From: an uncultured Collinsella sp.
Lineage (GTDB): Bacteria; Actinomycetota; Coriobacteriia; Coriobacteriales; Coriobacteriaceae
Direction: 5' to 3'
Length of the DNA stretch: 57,550 nucleotides
Assembly: GCA_959596505.1 (NCBI GenBank)
Contig: CAUFWM010000003.1
Location: forward strand, 1-57,550
Below the pieces are notes generated by a model. The model was not told the origin of the DNA. It did not search any database and worked only from the letters and a program-made list of their open reading frames with translations. Shown piece by piece: positions 25,444 through 33,470 of the stretch. Every line of letters starts with the position of its first letter. The stretch's first letter is position 1. The position numbers were made by a program, and so were the translations under genes.

Positions 25444-27675
25444 CTAGAAGTTGGCGTCGTTGAGCTGGGCGCTCTCGAGGCCGTCGAGCAGTTGCTGTTC
25501 GGGCGTATCGGCGACGCTCTCGAGCAATTCGGTGGGATCGACGTTCATGTCCCTACCGGCCTCGTTGCCGTTGACCAGGTCGTCCGAGAAGATATCGACT
25601 TCCATTTCCTCGGCTTCCTCGATCTGGACCTCGAGCGGCACATGGGTGCGTACGAGTTTGACCGCCGGACGCATGCGGGCAAAGAGAGGCACGTACTCGA
25701 TGATGATCGCCGAGTTCTCAAGACCGTACCAGCGTGCCGGGCTTCCGCAGGCGCGGCGGACGGCGTACTTGATGGCCATCACGCGGTGGTCGTTGCGGTT
25801 GATGTCCGTTTCGGGGGCAAGCATCTTGCGCAGCATGCAAAAACGGAAGTCGCCCACGTTGCCGCGTGTCTCGTAGATGGAGTAGGTGTGATGCTGCGGT
25901 GGCAGCTCACCCGATGTCATCAAGTCGCCAACGATCTGACGCAGATAGGCGTTGATGCGCTGGTTGACCTTAAAGCCCAGGTCCAGGCGCACGCGGAACA
26001 AAAAGTCCGTGCCAAAGGTCTCGACGGAATACTCGTGCGTATAGGGCTCGTCGGTAACGTGCACGTTGATGAACCAATATGCCTTGGCGCGCTTGGGGTG
26101 CTTGTCCAGGATGGAATAGAGCACGTCGCGGTCGAGCGTGAGCGGGTCGGGGCTGTTGGTGAGGAACACCAGATTGTCGGCGAGCACGGGGTAGGTCTCG
26201 TCGTTGCGCAGGCGGTTGAGCTGATCGATGTACTTGGAGACGGGCAGCAGGATCGTCTGCGTGCGCTCGATGGCGGTGCCGCGGCGCCACACGTACATAA
26301 GGCCAAACAGCAGCGAGGCCAGGAAGATCATCACATAGCCGCCGTCAAAGAACATGGTGAGGCACGAGGCAAAGAAGCAGAGCTCGATGGCGCCAAAAAG
26401 CAGGGCAAAGACGCAGGCGCCCAGCTTGTGCTTGAGGATGCCGGCGATATAGCTCGTCAAAAGCGTCGTGGTCATGAGCATAGTCACGGTGATGGCGAGG
26501 CCGTAGGCGCTCTCCATGCGCTCGGAGTTTTGGAACAGCAGCACGATGAAGATACAGCCGACCCACATGATGTTGTTGACGAGCGGAATATAGAGTTGAC
26601 CCTTGGTGTCGCTGGGGTAGTGGATGCGCAGATGCGGCATAAGGTTGAGACGCGTGGCCTCGGATACCAGCGAGAACGAGCCGGTGATAAGCGCCTGCGA
26701 GGCGATGATGGCCGCTACGGCCGATAGCACGATGGCAAAGGGGCGCAGGGGCTCGGGAAGCATCATGTAGAACGGGTTGACGATGTCCATCGCGAGCATC
26801 TGGGGATTGGAGTTGTTGGCGAGCAGCCAAGCGCCCTGACCCAGATAGTTAAGGATGAGGGCCGCCTTTACGAACGGCCAGGATGCGTAAATGTTAGCCT
26901 TGCCCACGTGACCCATGTCCGAATAGAGCGCCTCGGCGCCGGTCGTCGACAGGAAGACGAAGCCGAGCACCATGATGCCCGAGTGGTTGATGGGCGAGAA
27001 CAGGAACATGATGCCGCGGATGGGGTTGAGTGCGCGCAAGATGGACAGGTTGCCGAGCATGTTGAACAGGCCGGCGCCCGCCAGGAACAGGAACCATAGC
27101 GTCATGAGCGGGCCGAAGAGCTTGCCGATTGACGAGGTGCCGGCGCGCTGCATGGCAAACAGACCACAGATAATGATGATGGTGATGATGATCACATTGG
27201 TCTGGCCGTCGCCCAAAAGCGCATGGCCCCATTCGATGGTGCGCAGACCCTCGATGGCTGTGGTGACCGTGACGGCGGGGGTGAGGATGCCGTCGGCAAG
27301 CAGTGCCGCACCGCCGATCATGGCAGGCAGAATCAGCCATGGTGCCACTTTGCGCACCAGGCTGAACAGGGCGAAGATGCCGCCCTCGTTGTGGTTATCG
27401 GCCTTCATGGCGATTACCACGTACTTGACCGTGGTCACGAGCGTCATGGTCCAGATGACGAGCGAAAGCGCGCCCAGGATCATGTCCTCGCTGACGGTGC
27501 CGATGCCGCCGTTGTTGGCGACAATTGATTTCATGGTGTACATGGGGCTCGTGCCGATGTCTCCGTAGACGACGCCGAGCGTTACGAGCAGCATGCCAGC
27601 GGAAAGGGGGATGGCTCCATGCCCGCCCTGCCCGTGCTGGCCTTGGAGGCTTGCCTCCAGTTTGTTGTGTGCCAC
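25444..27675 (-). CDS. kup: Kup-type potassium transporter
   Basis: I choose the GTG at 27675 (VAHNKLEAS) because GGGAG lies five bases upstream; the ATG at 27693 has no Shine-Dalgarno. The product is 743 aa. VTLGVVYGDIGTSPMYTMKS is the Kup signature in the first helix, followed by GGIFALFSLVR, ADGILTPAVTVTTAIEGL and SQALITGSFSLVSEA. About 12 membrane helices reach to residue 480, then a cytosolic C-terminal domain of roughly 260 residues, longer than in E. coli Kup and acidic at the end. It imports potassium with protons. No ydaO (c-di-AMP) riboswitch is recognisable upstream. Confidence 0.95.
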   Translation of the reverse strand: MAHNKLEASLQGQHGQGGHGAIPLSAGMLLVTLGVVYGDIGTSPMYTMKSIVANNGGIGTVSEDMILGALSLVIWTMTLVTTVKYVVIAMKADNHNEGGIFALFSLVRKVAPWLILPAMIGGAALLADGILTPAVTVTTAIEGLRTIEWGHALLGDGQTNVIIITIIIICGLFAMQRAGTSSIGKLFGPLMTLWFLFLAGAGLFNMLGNLSILRALNPIRGIMFLFSPINHSGIMVLGFVFLSTTGAEALYSDMGHVGKANIYASWPFVKAALILNYLGQGAWLLANNSNPQMLAMDIVNPFYMMLPEPLRPFAIVLSAVAAIIASQALITGSFSLVSEATRLNLMPHLRIHYPSDTKGQLYIPLVNNIMWVGCIFIVLLFQNSERMESAYGLAITVTMLMTTTLLTSYIAGILKHKLGACVFALLFGAIELCFFASCLTMFFDGGYVMIFLASLLFGLMYVWRRGTAIERTQTILLPVSKYIDQLNRLRNDETYPVLADNLVFLTNSPDPLTLDRDVLYSILDKHPKRAKAYWFINVHVTDEPYTHEYSVETFGTDFLFRVRLDLGFKVNQRINAYLRQIVGDLMTSGELPPQHHTYSIYETRGNVGDFRFCMLRKMLAPETDINRNDHRVMAIKYAVRRACGSPARWYGLENSAIIIEYVPLFARMRPAVKLVRTHVPLEVQIEEAEEMEVDIFSDDLVNGNEAGRDMNVDPTELLESVADTPEQQLLDGLESAQLNDANF

Positions 27676-27695
27676 GTGGACTCCCTTAGACATCC

Positions 27696-27720
27696 GGTTA
27701 TCTGTCTAGGGCAGATAACC
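27696..27720 (-). promoter_or_regulatory. short inverted repeat in the kup leader
   Basis: GGTTATCTG and CAGATAACC (27696-27704, 27712-27720) form a 9-bp stem about 20 bases upstream of the kup start. It could be a leader hairpin or operator; there is no evidence beyond symmetry. Confidence 0.35.
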
Positions 27721-27775
27721 TTTATGCCATCTTTATACATATAAGAGCAGTTTGGCACATCGGGGTGTTTTAGAC

Positions 27776-27799
27776 AATAATCCCCATCTGGGGATTATT
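27776..27799. repeat. 24-bp perfect palindrome
   Basis: AATAATCCCCA, a two-base centre, and TGGGGATTATT form a near-continuous palindrome between kup and the EamA gene. It resembles the CCCC-rich hairpin at 3432-3464 in style. Function unknown. Confidence 0.5.
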
Positions 27800-27816
27800 C
27801 ATGTACGCAGGTAGCA

Positions 27817-27890
27817 TTTCAAAACAGGGGCGCACCGGCTGTATGGTCTTGCTGCAATGTGATAACCACGGATGCGCCCCTGCTTTGAAA
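27817..27890 (-). terminator. long inverted repeat after EamA transporter gene
   Basis: The arms 27817-27834 and 27873-27890 match at 17 of 18 positions around a 38-nt loop, beginning 15 bp past the EamA stop. Likely a transcript-end hairpin, though no T-run follows. Confidence 0.5.
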
Positions 27891-27904
27891 CTGAAGAGGG
27901 GCTT

Positions 27905-28816
27905 TTAGGCGCGTGCTGCTTGGGCGATGCTTGCTTTGGTGTCTGCGCGTTTGCCGGCGACTTCGCAAAAGATCGCGCCGCCGATGATCAACGCGGCGCC
28001 CATGAGGCGGATGGGCGTCATGGTCTCTCCCAAAAGGGCAACGGAGAACACGACGGCCGAAAGCGGCTCGAGGTAGCCGACGACCGCGACGGTCTGGACG
28101 GGCAGCTTGGCGACGGCACTAAAGTAGAGCAGGCAACCGATGCCGGTGTTGACGACGCCGAGCATGGCGACGGCGCCCCAATCGATGCCGGCGGCAATGC
28201 TGGGGGAGAGGAACGAGGGGGCACCTTGCGTGAAGAGCGTAAGGATCAACGCGGTTACAAAGGCGGCGCTTACCTGGAGCGTGGAGTTCTCGAGGCCTTC
28301 GATGTGTGGCGCACCCTTGCTAGCGATGACCATCAAGGCGTAGCAGAAGGCCGAGGCGATGCCGCAAGCGATACCCGCAATGGGCATATTGCCGCCTAGA
28401 CCTTGCGCCGCAATGAGAAAGGCGCCACAGGCAACGGCGATAAACCCGGCGATTTTGCCGCCGGTCAGCTTTTCGCCAAAAATGAGCGGGGAGAGGGCCA
28501 TAACGATGATGGGGCCGCAGTAATACAGCAGCGAGGATACGCCGACGCCGATCGTCTGGTAGGCGCGGAACAGAAAAATCCAGCTGGCGCCCAGCGCGGC
28601 GCCCGAGACGATGAGCGCTGCGGCCTCGCGGGGGCGAGACGGAGCCTGCAGGTTATGGCGCTTGGTTATGAAGAGGATGGCGGCAAGGGTGAGAGCGCCC
28701 AAAAACGTGCGCAACAGTACGATATCGGAGCTCGGCAGCGCGATGGCAGCGGCGATGATGCCGTTGGAGCCAAACAATAGCAATGCTGCTAAGTACGTAA
28801 ACAGTCCGTTGTTCAT
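27905..28816 (-). CDS. EamA/DMT-superfamily transporter
   Basis: The protein is 303 aa with about ten hydrophobic helices in two homologous EamA halves (about 1-135 and 145-290). Typical motifs include LLLFGSNGIIAAAIAL at the start, GASWIFLFRAYQTIGVG and SSLLYYCGPIIVMALSPLIFGEKLT in the first half, and GIGCLLYFSAVAKLPVQTVAV and GYLEPLSAVVFSVALLGE in the second. It probably exports amino acids or other small metabolites; the substrate cannot be deduced. It is divergent from a LysR gene that likely regulates it through the site at 28899-28917. Confidence 0.9.
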   Translation of the reverse strand: MNNGLFTYLAALLLFGSNGIIAAAIALPSSDIVLLRTFLGALTLAAILFITKRHNLQAPSRPREAAALIVSGAALGASWIFLFRAYQTIGVGVSSLLYYCGPIIVMALSPLIFGEKLTGGKIAGFIAVACGAFLIAAQGLGGNMPIAGIACGIASAFCYALMVIASKGAPHIEGLENSTLQVSAAFVTALILTLFTQGAPSFLSPSIAAGIDWGAVAMLGVVNTGIGCLLYFSAVAKLPVQTVAVVGYLEPLSAVVFSVALLGETMTPIRLMGAALIIGGAIFCEVAGKRADTKASIAQAARA

Positions 28817-28883
28817 GTGCTGACATCCCCTCTATATCCGAGCATGTTCACTATGGGTGAGGTGGCTTTAGAAGAAAAGCGAA

Positions 28884-28889
28884 TATAAT
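28884..28889 (+). promoter_or_regulatory. candidate -10 box of the LysR gene
   Basis: A consensus TATAAT lies 46 bp upstream of the LysR GTG start and ten bp before the inverted repeat at 28899. The -35 region is poor, consistent with an activator- or autoregulated promoter. Confidence 0.45.
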
Positions 28890-28898
28890 GCATGGATA

Positions 28899-28917
28899 AC
28901 ATGACAAAAACTCATGT
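28899..28917. promoter_or_regulatory. LysR-type operator in the divergent promoter region
   Basis: ACATGA-N7-TCATGT is a perfect 19-bp inverted repeat that fits the T-N11-A LysR box. It lies between the divergent EamA and LysR genes, the standard place for autoregulation and control of the transporter. Confidence 0.6.
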
Positions 28918-28934
28918 AAAGGTGGAGGGATGCC

Positions 28935-29792
28935 GTGGAAACGAATATTCAAAAGATGCAAGTGCTGCTCGAGACGGTGCGTGCCGGCAGCTTTACGCAT
29001 GCTGCAGAGCGGCTGAGCTATTCGCAGTCGGGCGTGAGCCGCATGGTGGGCGACCTTGAGGCAGACTGGGGTTTTAAGGTGCTTGATCGCAGCCGCGAGG
29101 GCGTGGTGCTTTCTGCCGACGGGCGGCAGGTCATGCCGGCAGTCGAGGCGTTATGCGAAGAGTTTGGCCGCCTGCAGCGACGCGTGGACGAGATGCGGGG
29201 GCTCATGCGTGGCAAGATCTGTATCGGTACATTCTCGAGTGTGGCGACCCATGTACTGCCGCCGGTGATCGCGCGGTTTCGCGCTGATCACCCGGATGTC
29301 GATTACGAGCTGCTGATGGGTGATTACTCCGAGATTGAGCAATGGGTGGCGGAAGGCCGCTGCGACCTGGGCTTTATTCCGCGCGAGCCACGCGGCGCCG
29401 GCATGGCGTCGCGGCCGTTGGTGCAAGACGAGCTGATGGCCGTGGTGCCAGCGGACTCCTCGCTTGCCACCGCGGAGGTCGTTTCCCTTGCCGATTTGGC
29501 CAACGAGCAGTTTATTCTTCTGGAACGCGGTAGCGACGACGAGATTACGCCGCTGTTTCGCCGCGCGGGTCTGGCGGTGCGTTCTAAGCTATCGACCTGG
29601 GATGATTATGCGATTATGGCCATGGTCGAGGACGGTCTGGGCGTGAGTATTCTTCCGGCGCTCATCTTGCGCCGCTGTCAGTTCGATGTCGCCGTGCGTC
29701 CGCTCGAGGGACATCCCCATCGGCAGATCAACGCGATATATCGCACGGCTGACGTTTCGCTTGCCGCCGCTCGATTCCTTGAATATCTCTAA
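28935..29792 (+). CDS. LysR-family transcriptional regulator
   Basis: The GTG at 28935 follows GGAGGG by five bases; the product is 285 aa. The N-terminal HTH is METNIQKMQVLLETVRAGSFTHA and on to AERLSYSQSGVSRMVGDLE; the effector domain (about 90-285) includes GKICIGTFSSVATHVLPPVIARF. It is divergent from the EamA transporter and very likely controls it with a small-molecule ligand, possibly the exported compound. The ligand is unknown. Confidence 0.92.
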   Translation: METNIQKMQVLLETVRAGSFTHAAERLSYSQSGVSRMVGDLEADWGFKVLDRSREGVVLSADGRQVMPAVEALCEEFGRLQRRVDEMRGLMRGKICIGTFSSVATHVLPPVIARFRADHPDVDYELLMGDYSEIEQWVAEGRCDLGFIPREPRGAGMASRPLVQDELMAVVPADSSLATAEVVSLADLANEQFILLERGSDDEITPLFRRAGLAVRSKLSTWDDYAIMAMVEDGLGVSILPALILRRCQFDVAVRPLEGHPHRQINAIYRTADVSLAAARFLEYL

Positions 29793-29851
29793 ACGCGTGC
29801 GCGTCATTGTCCGCCTTGGGCAAATCTCGGAGTTCGGTACGTTTTCTTGTG

Positions 29852-29935
29852 AAATTGAACTTCCGAATAAGGTACGGCGCTATACTGCTGCCTAAATTGA
29901 ACTTAGGTTCAATTCGTGTTCTATAAATTGAACTT
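29852..29935 (+). promoter_or_regulatory. three phased AAATTGAACTT repeats upstream of the HTH-aminotransferase
   Basis: AAATTGAACTT occurs at 29852-29862, 29894-29904 and 29925-29935. The middle copy extends into a palindrome with GTTCAATT at 29907-29914 (AATTGAAC-N4-GTTCAATT). Start-to-start distances are 42 and 31 bp, close to four and three helical turns. TATACT at 29881-29886 is a candidate -10 lying between copies 1 and 2. The arrangement suggests cooperative binding of a regulator, possibly the HTH of the gene's own product. Confidence 0.7.
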
Positions 29936-29954
29936 TGCCAGCAAGGAGGTTCTA

Positions 29955-31475
29955 ATGGCCCAAGAGACGTTTAGCGATCGCCTGCGACAGACCATGTCCG
30001 ATCGCGACGTTCGCCAGTCGGACGTAATCCGCGCATCGGAGATGCTCGGAAAAAAACTCGGCAAGAGTCAGATGAGCCAATATGTGAGCGGCAAGACGAT
30101 CCCGCGGCGCGATGTGGCAGAGCTGCTCGCTCGTATTTTGGAGGTCGATGTTTCCTGGCTGCTCGCCGGTGACGCCGATCAAGGCGAGGAATCATCGCCT
30201 CGCAACGTACCCAAGCCCGAACCCCATCCCTCAGCTCAAATTCCAAGGAGCACCACCATGCGTACTTTTTCAAAATCCACCAAGCTCGATAACGTCCTGT
30301 ATGACGTGCGCGGCCCCGTCGTCGATGAGGCCGCCCGTATGGAGGACGAGGGCGAGCGTATTCTCAAGCTCAACATCGGTAATCCGGCGCCCTTTGGCTT
30401 CCGCACGCCCGATGAGGTCATTAAGGACATGCGCCAGCAGCTGCCCGACTGCGAAGGCTATTCCAACTCGCGCGGCCTGTTCTCTGCGCGCAAGGCAATC
30501 ATGCAGTACTCGCAGATCAAGGGCCTGCCCAATGTTCAGATGGAGCACATCTACACGGGCAACGGCGTGTCCGAACTCATTCAGCTTTCGATGAACGCGC
30601 TGCTCGACAATGGCGACGAGATTCTGATCCCCAGCCCCGACTATCCGCTCTGGACGGCGTGCGCAACCCTTGCCGGCGGTCATCCCGTTCACTATCTGTG
30701 TGATGAGCAAGCGGATTGGTATCCCGACCTGGAGGATATGGAGTCCAAGATCACGAGCGCGACCAAGGCCCTCGTCATCATCAACCCCAACAACCCCACG
30801 GGTTCGGTCTATCCGCGCGAGGTACTCGAGGGCATCGTTGAGATCGCGCGCAGGCACCAGCTCATGATTTTTGCCGATGAGATCTACGACCGCCTGTGCA
30901 TGGACGGCTACGAGCACGTCTCGATTGCCTCGCTCGCTCCCGACCTGCCCTGCGTCACCTTTAGCGGCCTTTCCAAGTCGCACATGATCGCGGGCTATCG
31001 TATTGGCTGGATGGTGCTTTCGGGTAACCAGCGCTGCATGAGCGACTTTATTATGGGCATCAACATGCTCTCGAACATGCGCCTGTGCTCCAACGTGCCG
31101 GCTCAGTCAATCGTCCAGACGGCGCTCGGCGGCCATCAGTCTGTTAACAACTACATCCGCCCCGGCGGTCGTGTCTACGAGCAGCGCAACTTTGTGTATG
31201 AGGCACTCAACAAGATCGACGGCATCTCGGTGGTCAAGCCGCGTGCGGCGTTCTATATCTTCCCCAAGATGGATGTTAAAAAGTTCAACATCACCGATGA
31301 CGAGCAGTTCGCTCTTGACCTGCTGCACGAGAAGAAGATCCTGATCACGCGCGGCGGCGGCTTTAACTGGGCCGAGCCCGATCACTTCCGCATCGTGTAC
31401 CTGCCACGCATGGAAGTGCTCAAAGAGTCCCTCGAAGACCTCGCCGACTTCTTTGACCATTACCGTCAGAGCTAG
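29955..31475 (+). CDS. XRE-type HTH fused to class I aminotransferase (AlaA-like)
   Basis: ATG 29955 follows AAGGAGG by five bases; the product is 506 aa. Residues 1-75 are a Cro/CI-type HTH (MAQETFSDRLRQTMSDRDVR, LGKSQMSQYVSGKTIPRRDV). After a Pro-rich linker, residues about 102-506 are a complete PLP aminotransferase: NIGNPAPFGF, GYSNSRGLFSAR, IINPNNPTGSVYP, the Schiff-base lysine in FSGLSKSHMIAGYRIGW, and the arginine in HFRIVYLP. The enzyme part most resembles alanine aminotransferase AlaA. A second Shine-Dalgarno and ATG at 30258 begin exactly at the enzyme domain. It could sense amino acid or PLP status and regulate its own promoter. Confidence 0.88.
   Translation: MAQETFSDRLRQTMSDRDVRQSDVIRASEMLGKKLGKSQMSQYVSGKTIPRRDVAELLARILEVDVSWLLAGDADQGEESSPRNVPKPEPHPSAQIPRSTTMRTFSKSTKLDNVLYDVRGPVVDEAARMEDEGERILKLNIGNPAPFGFRTPDEVIKDMRQQLPDCEGYSNSRGLFSARKAIMQYSQIKGLPNVQMEHIYTGNGVSELIQLSMNALLDNGDEILIPSPDYPLWTACATLAGGHPVHYLCDEQADWYPDLEDMESKITSATKALVIINPNNPTGSVYPREVLEGIVEIARRHQLMIFADEIYDRLCMDGYEHVSIASLAPDLPCVTFSGLSKSHMIAGYRIGWMVLSGNQRCMSDFIMGINMLSNMRLCSNVPAQSIVQTALGGHQSVNNYIRPGGRVYEQRNFVYEALNKIDGISVVKPRAAFYIFPKMDVKKFNITDDEQFALDLLHEKKILITRGGGFNWAEPDHFRIVYLPRMEVLKESLEDLADFFDHYRQS
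30246..30260 (+). promoter_or_regulatory. internal ribosome binding site and start for the aminotransferase domain
   Basis: AAGGAG, eight bases, then ATG at 30258 lies in frame inside the fusion gene. Initiation here would yield a 405-aa stand-alone aminotransferase, the normal size of AlaA. It is either a relic of two once-separate genes or a working second start. Confidence 0.55.
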
Positions 31476-31499
31476 TGGGATAGAAGCTCCGCACTATGA

Positions 31500-31535
31500 A
31501 AAGCTCCCTGCAGTTGTTTTGCTGCAGGGAGCTTT
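31500..31535. terminator. bidirectional intrinsic terminator
   Basis: AAAGCTCCCTGCAG pairs perfectly with CTGCAGGGAGCTTT around an 8-nt loop, with T/A tracts on both sides, between the aminotransferase and the convergent deformylase gene. Confidence 0.8.
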
Positions 31536-31550
31536 CTTGAATCGGCGGAA

Positions 31551-31961
31551 CTATATAACGATTCCGCGACAATGGTCGATTTCGTGCTGGATAATCTCGG
31601 CGGTGTAGCCCGAGAAGTTTTTGATGCGGTGGACGAAGTTCTCGTCCAAATACTCCACCTTAATGCGGCGGTAGCGGGTACAGGGGCGCTCACCGATCAA
31701 CGAGAGGCATCCTTCGCTCGCCTGATAGGCATTGACCTGTTCAAGAATTTGAGGGTTGTACATCAGCAGCGTCCTGTTGCCGTCCTTTACGCAGATGATG
31801 CGCTTGCGCACGCCGATCATGTTGGCGGCGAGGCCCACGCACTCGTGCTCATGCTCGTGGAGCGTATCCAGAAGATCCTGTCCGGTCGCGGCATCTTCTG
31901 GGCCGGCGTCTTCGGAAGGCAGGCGCAAAAAGAACTCGGATTTCATGATGGGCTTAATCAT
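31551..31961 (-). CDS. peptide deformylase
   Basis: The protein is 136 aa, short for the family. All three motifs are canonical: VGLAANMIG (motif 1), SEGCLS (motif 2, metal Cys) and IIQHEIDH (motif 3, HExxH with catalytic Glu). It should remove the formyl group from nascent protein N-termini in the cytoplasm. Start at ATG 31961 has GGAG six bases upstream. It is only a distant match to the altered homologue at 23719, sharing the same short layout. A longer housekeeping enzyme may lie elsewhere in the genome. Confidence 0.9.
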   Translation of the reverse strand: MIKPIMKSEFFLRLPSEDAGPEDAATGQDLLDTLHEHEHECVGLAANMIGVRKRIICVKDGNRTLLMYNPQILEQVNAYQASEGCLSLIGERPCTRYRRIKVEYLDENFVHRIKNFSGYTAEIIQHEIDHCRGIVI

Positions 31962-32175
31962 GGCGGGCTCCTTAGGGTGGACACGTTTGGTTCAGGCCAT
32001 GATACCGCGACATGTCGCATTAATGTGTGCACATAGATTCTGCAGCTAGATTGGATGGCGACACCATAAACTAATGGACGTTTTGCCGAGAGGCATGAAT
32101 GTTTAAAGCGCAAAGAGTGCGCGACGGGCCCCGCGAATGGGGCGATGATGCCCGAGAGGGCCAAGAAGGAGTCTC

Positions 32176-33087
32176 ATGTCTGAGAACGAAGAGATCATGA
32201 ACGAGACCGAGAACGAGACCATGGCTGCCGAGGTTGAGGCAGTCGAGACCGTGGAGACCGAAGCTGCCGAGGTTGAGGCTGCTGACGAGGTTTCCGCCGA
32301 GGAGGAGGCCGAGGTTGTCGAGGCCGCCGTTGATTACGATGACGAAGAGCTGATGGACAAGATGCAGAAGGCCGCCCGTCTGCTGCGTAGCCGTCGCTTT
32401 GCTATTTCCAAGGAGGAGGAGGCCAAGGCCGAGCGCATGGCGAACATCGAGCGCGCCATCAAGCTTCTTGACCTCAAGCCCAAGATGGAGCAGAAGGAAA
32501 TGTCCGACCTGCTCGGCATGCGCCTCCGCGAGCTCGATGGTCTGATGGCCGAGGCCGAGGCTGCCGATCTGGTCGGCCGCATCGACGACGCCGAGGGCGA
32601 TATGCGCAAGATCGTCGTCTTCGCTGCCGAGGATGCCGCTGAGGGCCTGGTCGAGCTTGCCAACAAGAAGGAGAAGCTCCTGCCCGAGCTTTCTTACGAG
32701 GAGGCCACCGAGCTGATGGCCGCTCTCGATAAGGTTATTGCTCCGCTCGTCGCCATGGGCCTGGACGAGGACCGCGGTCCTCGCGGCGGCCGTGACGATC
32801 GCGGCGGCCGTGGCGGCGACCGTGGCGGTCGCGGCGGCTTTGGCGATCGCGGCGGCCGTGGTGGCGACCGTGGCGGTCGCGGTGGCGATCGCGGTGGCCG
32901 TGGCGGCTTTGGTGACCGTGGCGGCGACCGTGGCGGTCGCGGCGGCTTTGGTGGCAACCGTGGTGGCTATGGCGACCGCGGCGGCAACCGTGGCGGCTTC
33001 GGCGGCAACCGTGGCAACGACCGCGGCGGTCGCGGTGGCGATCGTGGCGGCCGCAACGGTGGCGGCTTCCGCGGCAACCGTTTCTAG
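32176..33087 (+). CDS. acidic / MarR-like winged-helix / RGG-repeat protein
   Basis: AAGGAG lies four bases before ATG 32176; the product is 303 aa in three parts. Residues 1-58 are almost all Glu, Ala, Val and Asp. Residues about 60-192 look like a MarR-type winged helix: KMEQKEMSDLLGMRLRELDG, ADLVGRIDDAEGDMRKIVVF, and a C-terminal ELSYEEATELMAALDKVIAPL. Residues 195-303 are a low-complexity tail of RGG, GDRGG and GGFG units. RGG tails bind RNA and drive assembly in other proteins, so a nucleic-acid-binding role is likely. It lies alone between hairpins. I know no characterised protein with this exact layout. Confidence 0.8.
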   Translation: MSENEEIMNETENETMAAEVEAVETVETEAAEVEAADEVSAEEEAEVVEAAVDYDDEELMDKMQKAARLLRSRRFAISKEEEAKAERMANIERAIKLLDLKPKMEQKEMSDLLGMRLRELDGLMAEAEAADLVGRIDDAEGDMRKIVVFAAEDAAEGLVELANKKEKLLPELSYEEATELMAALDKVIAPLVAMGLDEDRGPRGGRDDRGGRGGDRGGRGGFGDRGGRGGDRGGRGGDRGGRGGFGDRGGDRGGRGGFGGNRGGYGDRGGNRGGFGGNRGNDRGGRGGDRGGRNGGGFRGNRF

Positions 33088-33091
33088 TTGG

Positions 33092-33119
33092 GTTACGCGG
33101 GTTTACCAACCCGCGTAAC
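33092..33119 (+). terminator. hairpin terminator after RGG-protein gene
   Basis: GTTACGCGGGTT, TACC loop, AACCCGCGTAAC form a perfect 12-bp stem four bases after the stop codon. Confidence 0.65.
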
Positions 33120-33132
33120 TAGTTGACGCTGC

Positions 33133-33232
33133 AAACCCGCCAGAGCGGCAATCTGCCTTTCAACTTCGGCGGCATGACCAGAAGGTCAATGCCGCCTTGT
33201 TTCAAGGCACCTTGCTCGCTCTGGCGGGTTTT
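33133..33232. repeat. 100-bp imperfect palindrome
   Basis: The arms share AAACCCGCCAGAGCG at the outer end, a CCTT-rich block and GGCGGCATGACC near the centre. It is similar in size and symmetry to 24134-24239 but different in sequence. The final GGGTTTT could also act as a terminator tail. Confidence 0.6.
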
Positions 33233-33272
33233 CGCTGTCGGTACCAAGACATCGGCGTTGCCTTAATCCAAG

Positions 33273-33321
33273 CCTGCCAAAAAGGGACAGGTTTATTTTG
33301 GTCGGTTTTATCTGGGCAAAC
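33273..33321 (+). repeat. REP-like element, third copy
   Basis: CCTGCCAAAA, GGGACAGG, TTTATTTTGG, then GGTTTTATCTGGGCAAACGT. It agrees with the 56140-56192 copy at roughly nine of ten positions over about 50 bp, and with the pair at 9593-9693. Here the distal stem has two substitutions (GTCGG for GCAGG). Confidence 0.8.
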
Positions 33322-33342
33322 GTGGTCGTCTATCGCAATATG

Positions 33343-33394
33343 GTCGTTGGGGACGTTCTTGTTTGACTAGTCGTTTAAGAACGTCCCCAACGAC
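33343..33394. repeat. 18-bp perfect inverted repeat with 16-nt loop
   Basis: GTCGTTGGGGACGTTCTT and AAGAACGTCCCCAACGAC flank a loop that itself contains the palindrome GACTAGTC. No T-run follows; it looks like a mobile or regulatory palindrome. Confidence 0.65.
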
Positions 33395-33402
33395 TACATA
33401 GC

Positions 33403-33470
33403 ATGAGAGTGGATAATCTCCCGGTTTGAGCCTGCATTCAAGCTCAAAGTGGGAGATTATCCACTCTCAT
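33403..33470. repeat. 20-bp perfect inverted repeat with nested inner stem
   Basis: ATGAGAGTGGATAATCTCCC and its exact complement surround a second inner stem TTTGAGC/GCTCAAA. It lies 40 bp beyond the pdxT stop and may also terminate the pdxST transcript. Confidence 0.65.

Noticed and set aside
27676..27904. ydaO (c-di-AMP) riboswitch before kup
   Set aside because: Only short inverted repeats are seen; the conserved ydaO blocks are absent.
32770..33070. CRISPR-like or satellite array of GGCGGCCGTGGC-type repeats
   Set aside because: The periodicity is that of codons for RGG/GDRGG in an open frame with a good ribosome binding site; no spacers of constant length exist.
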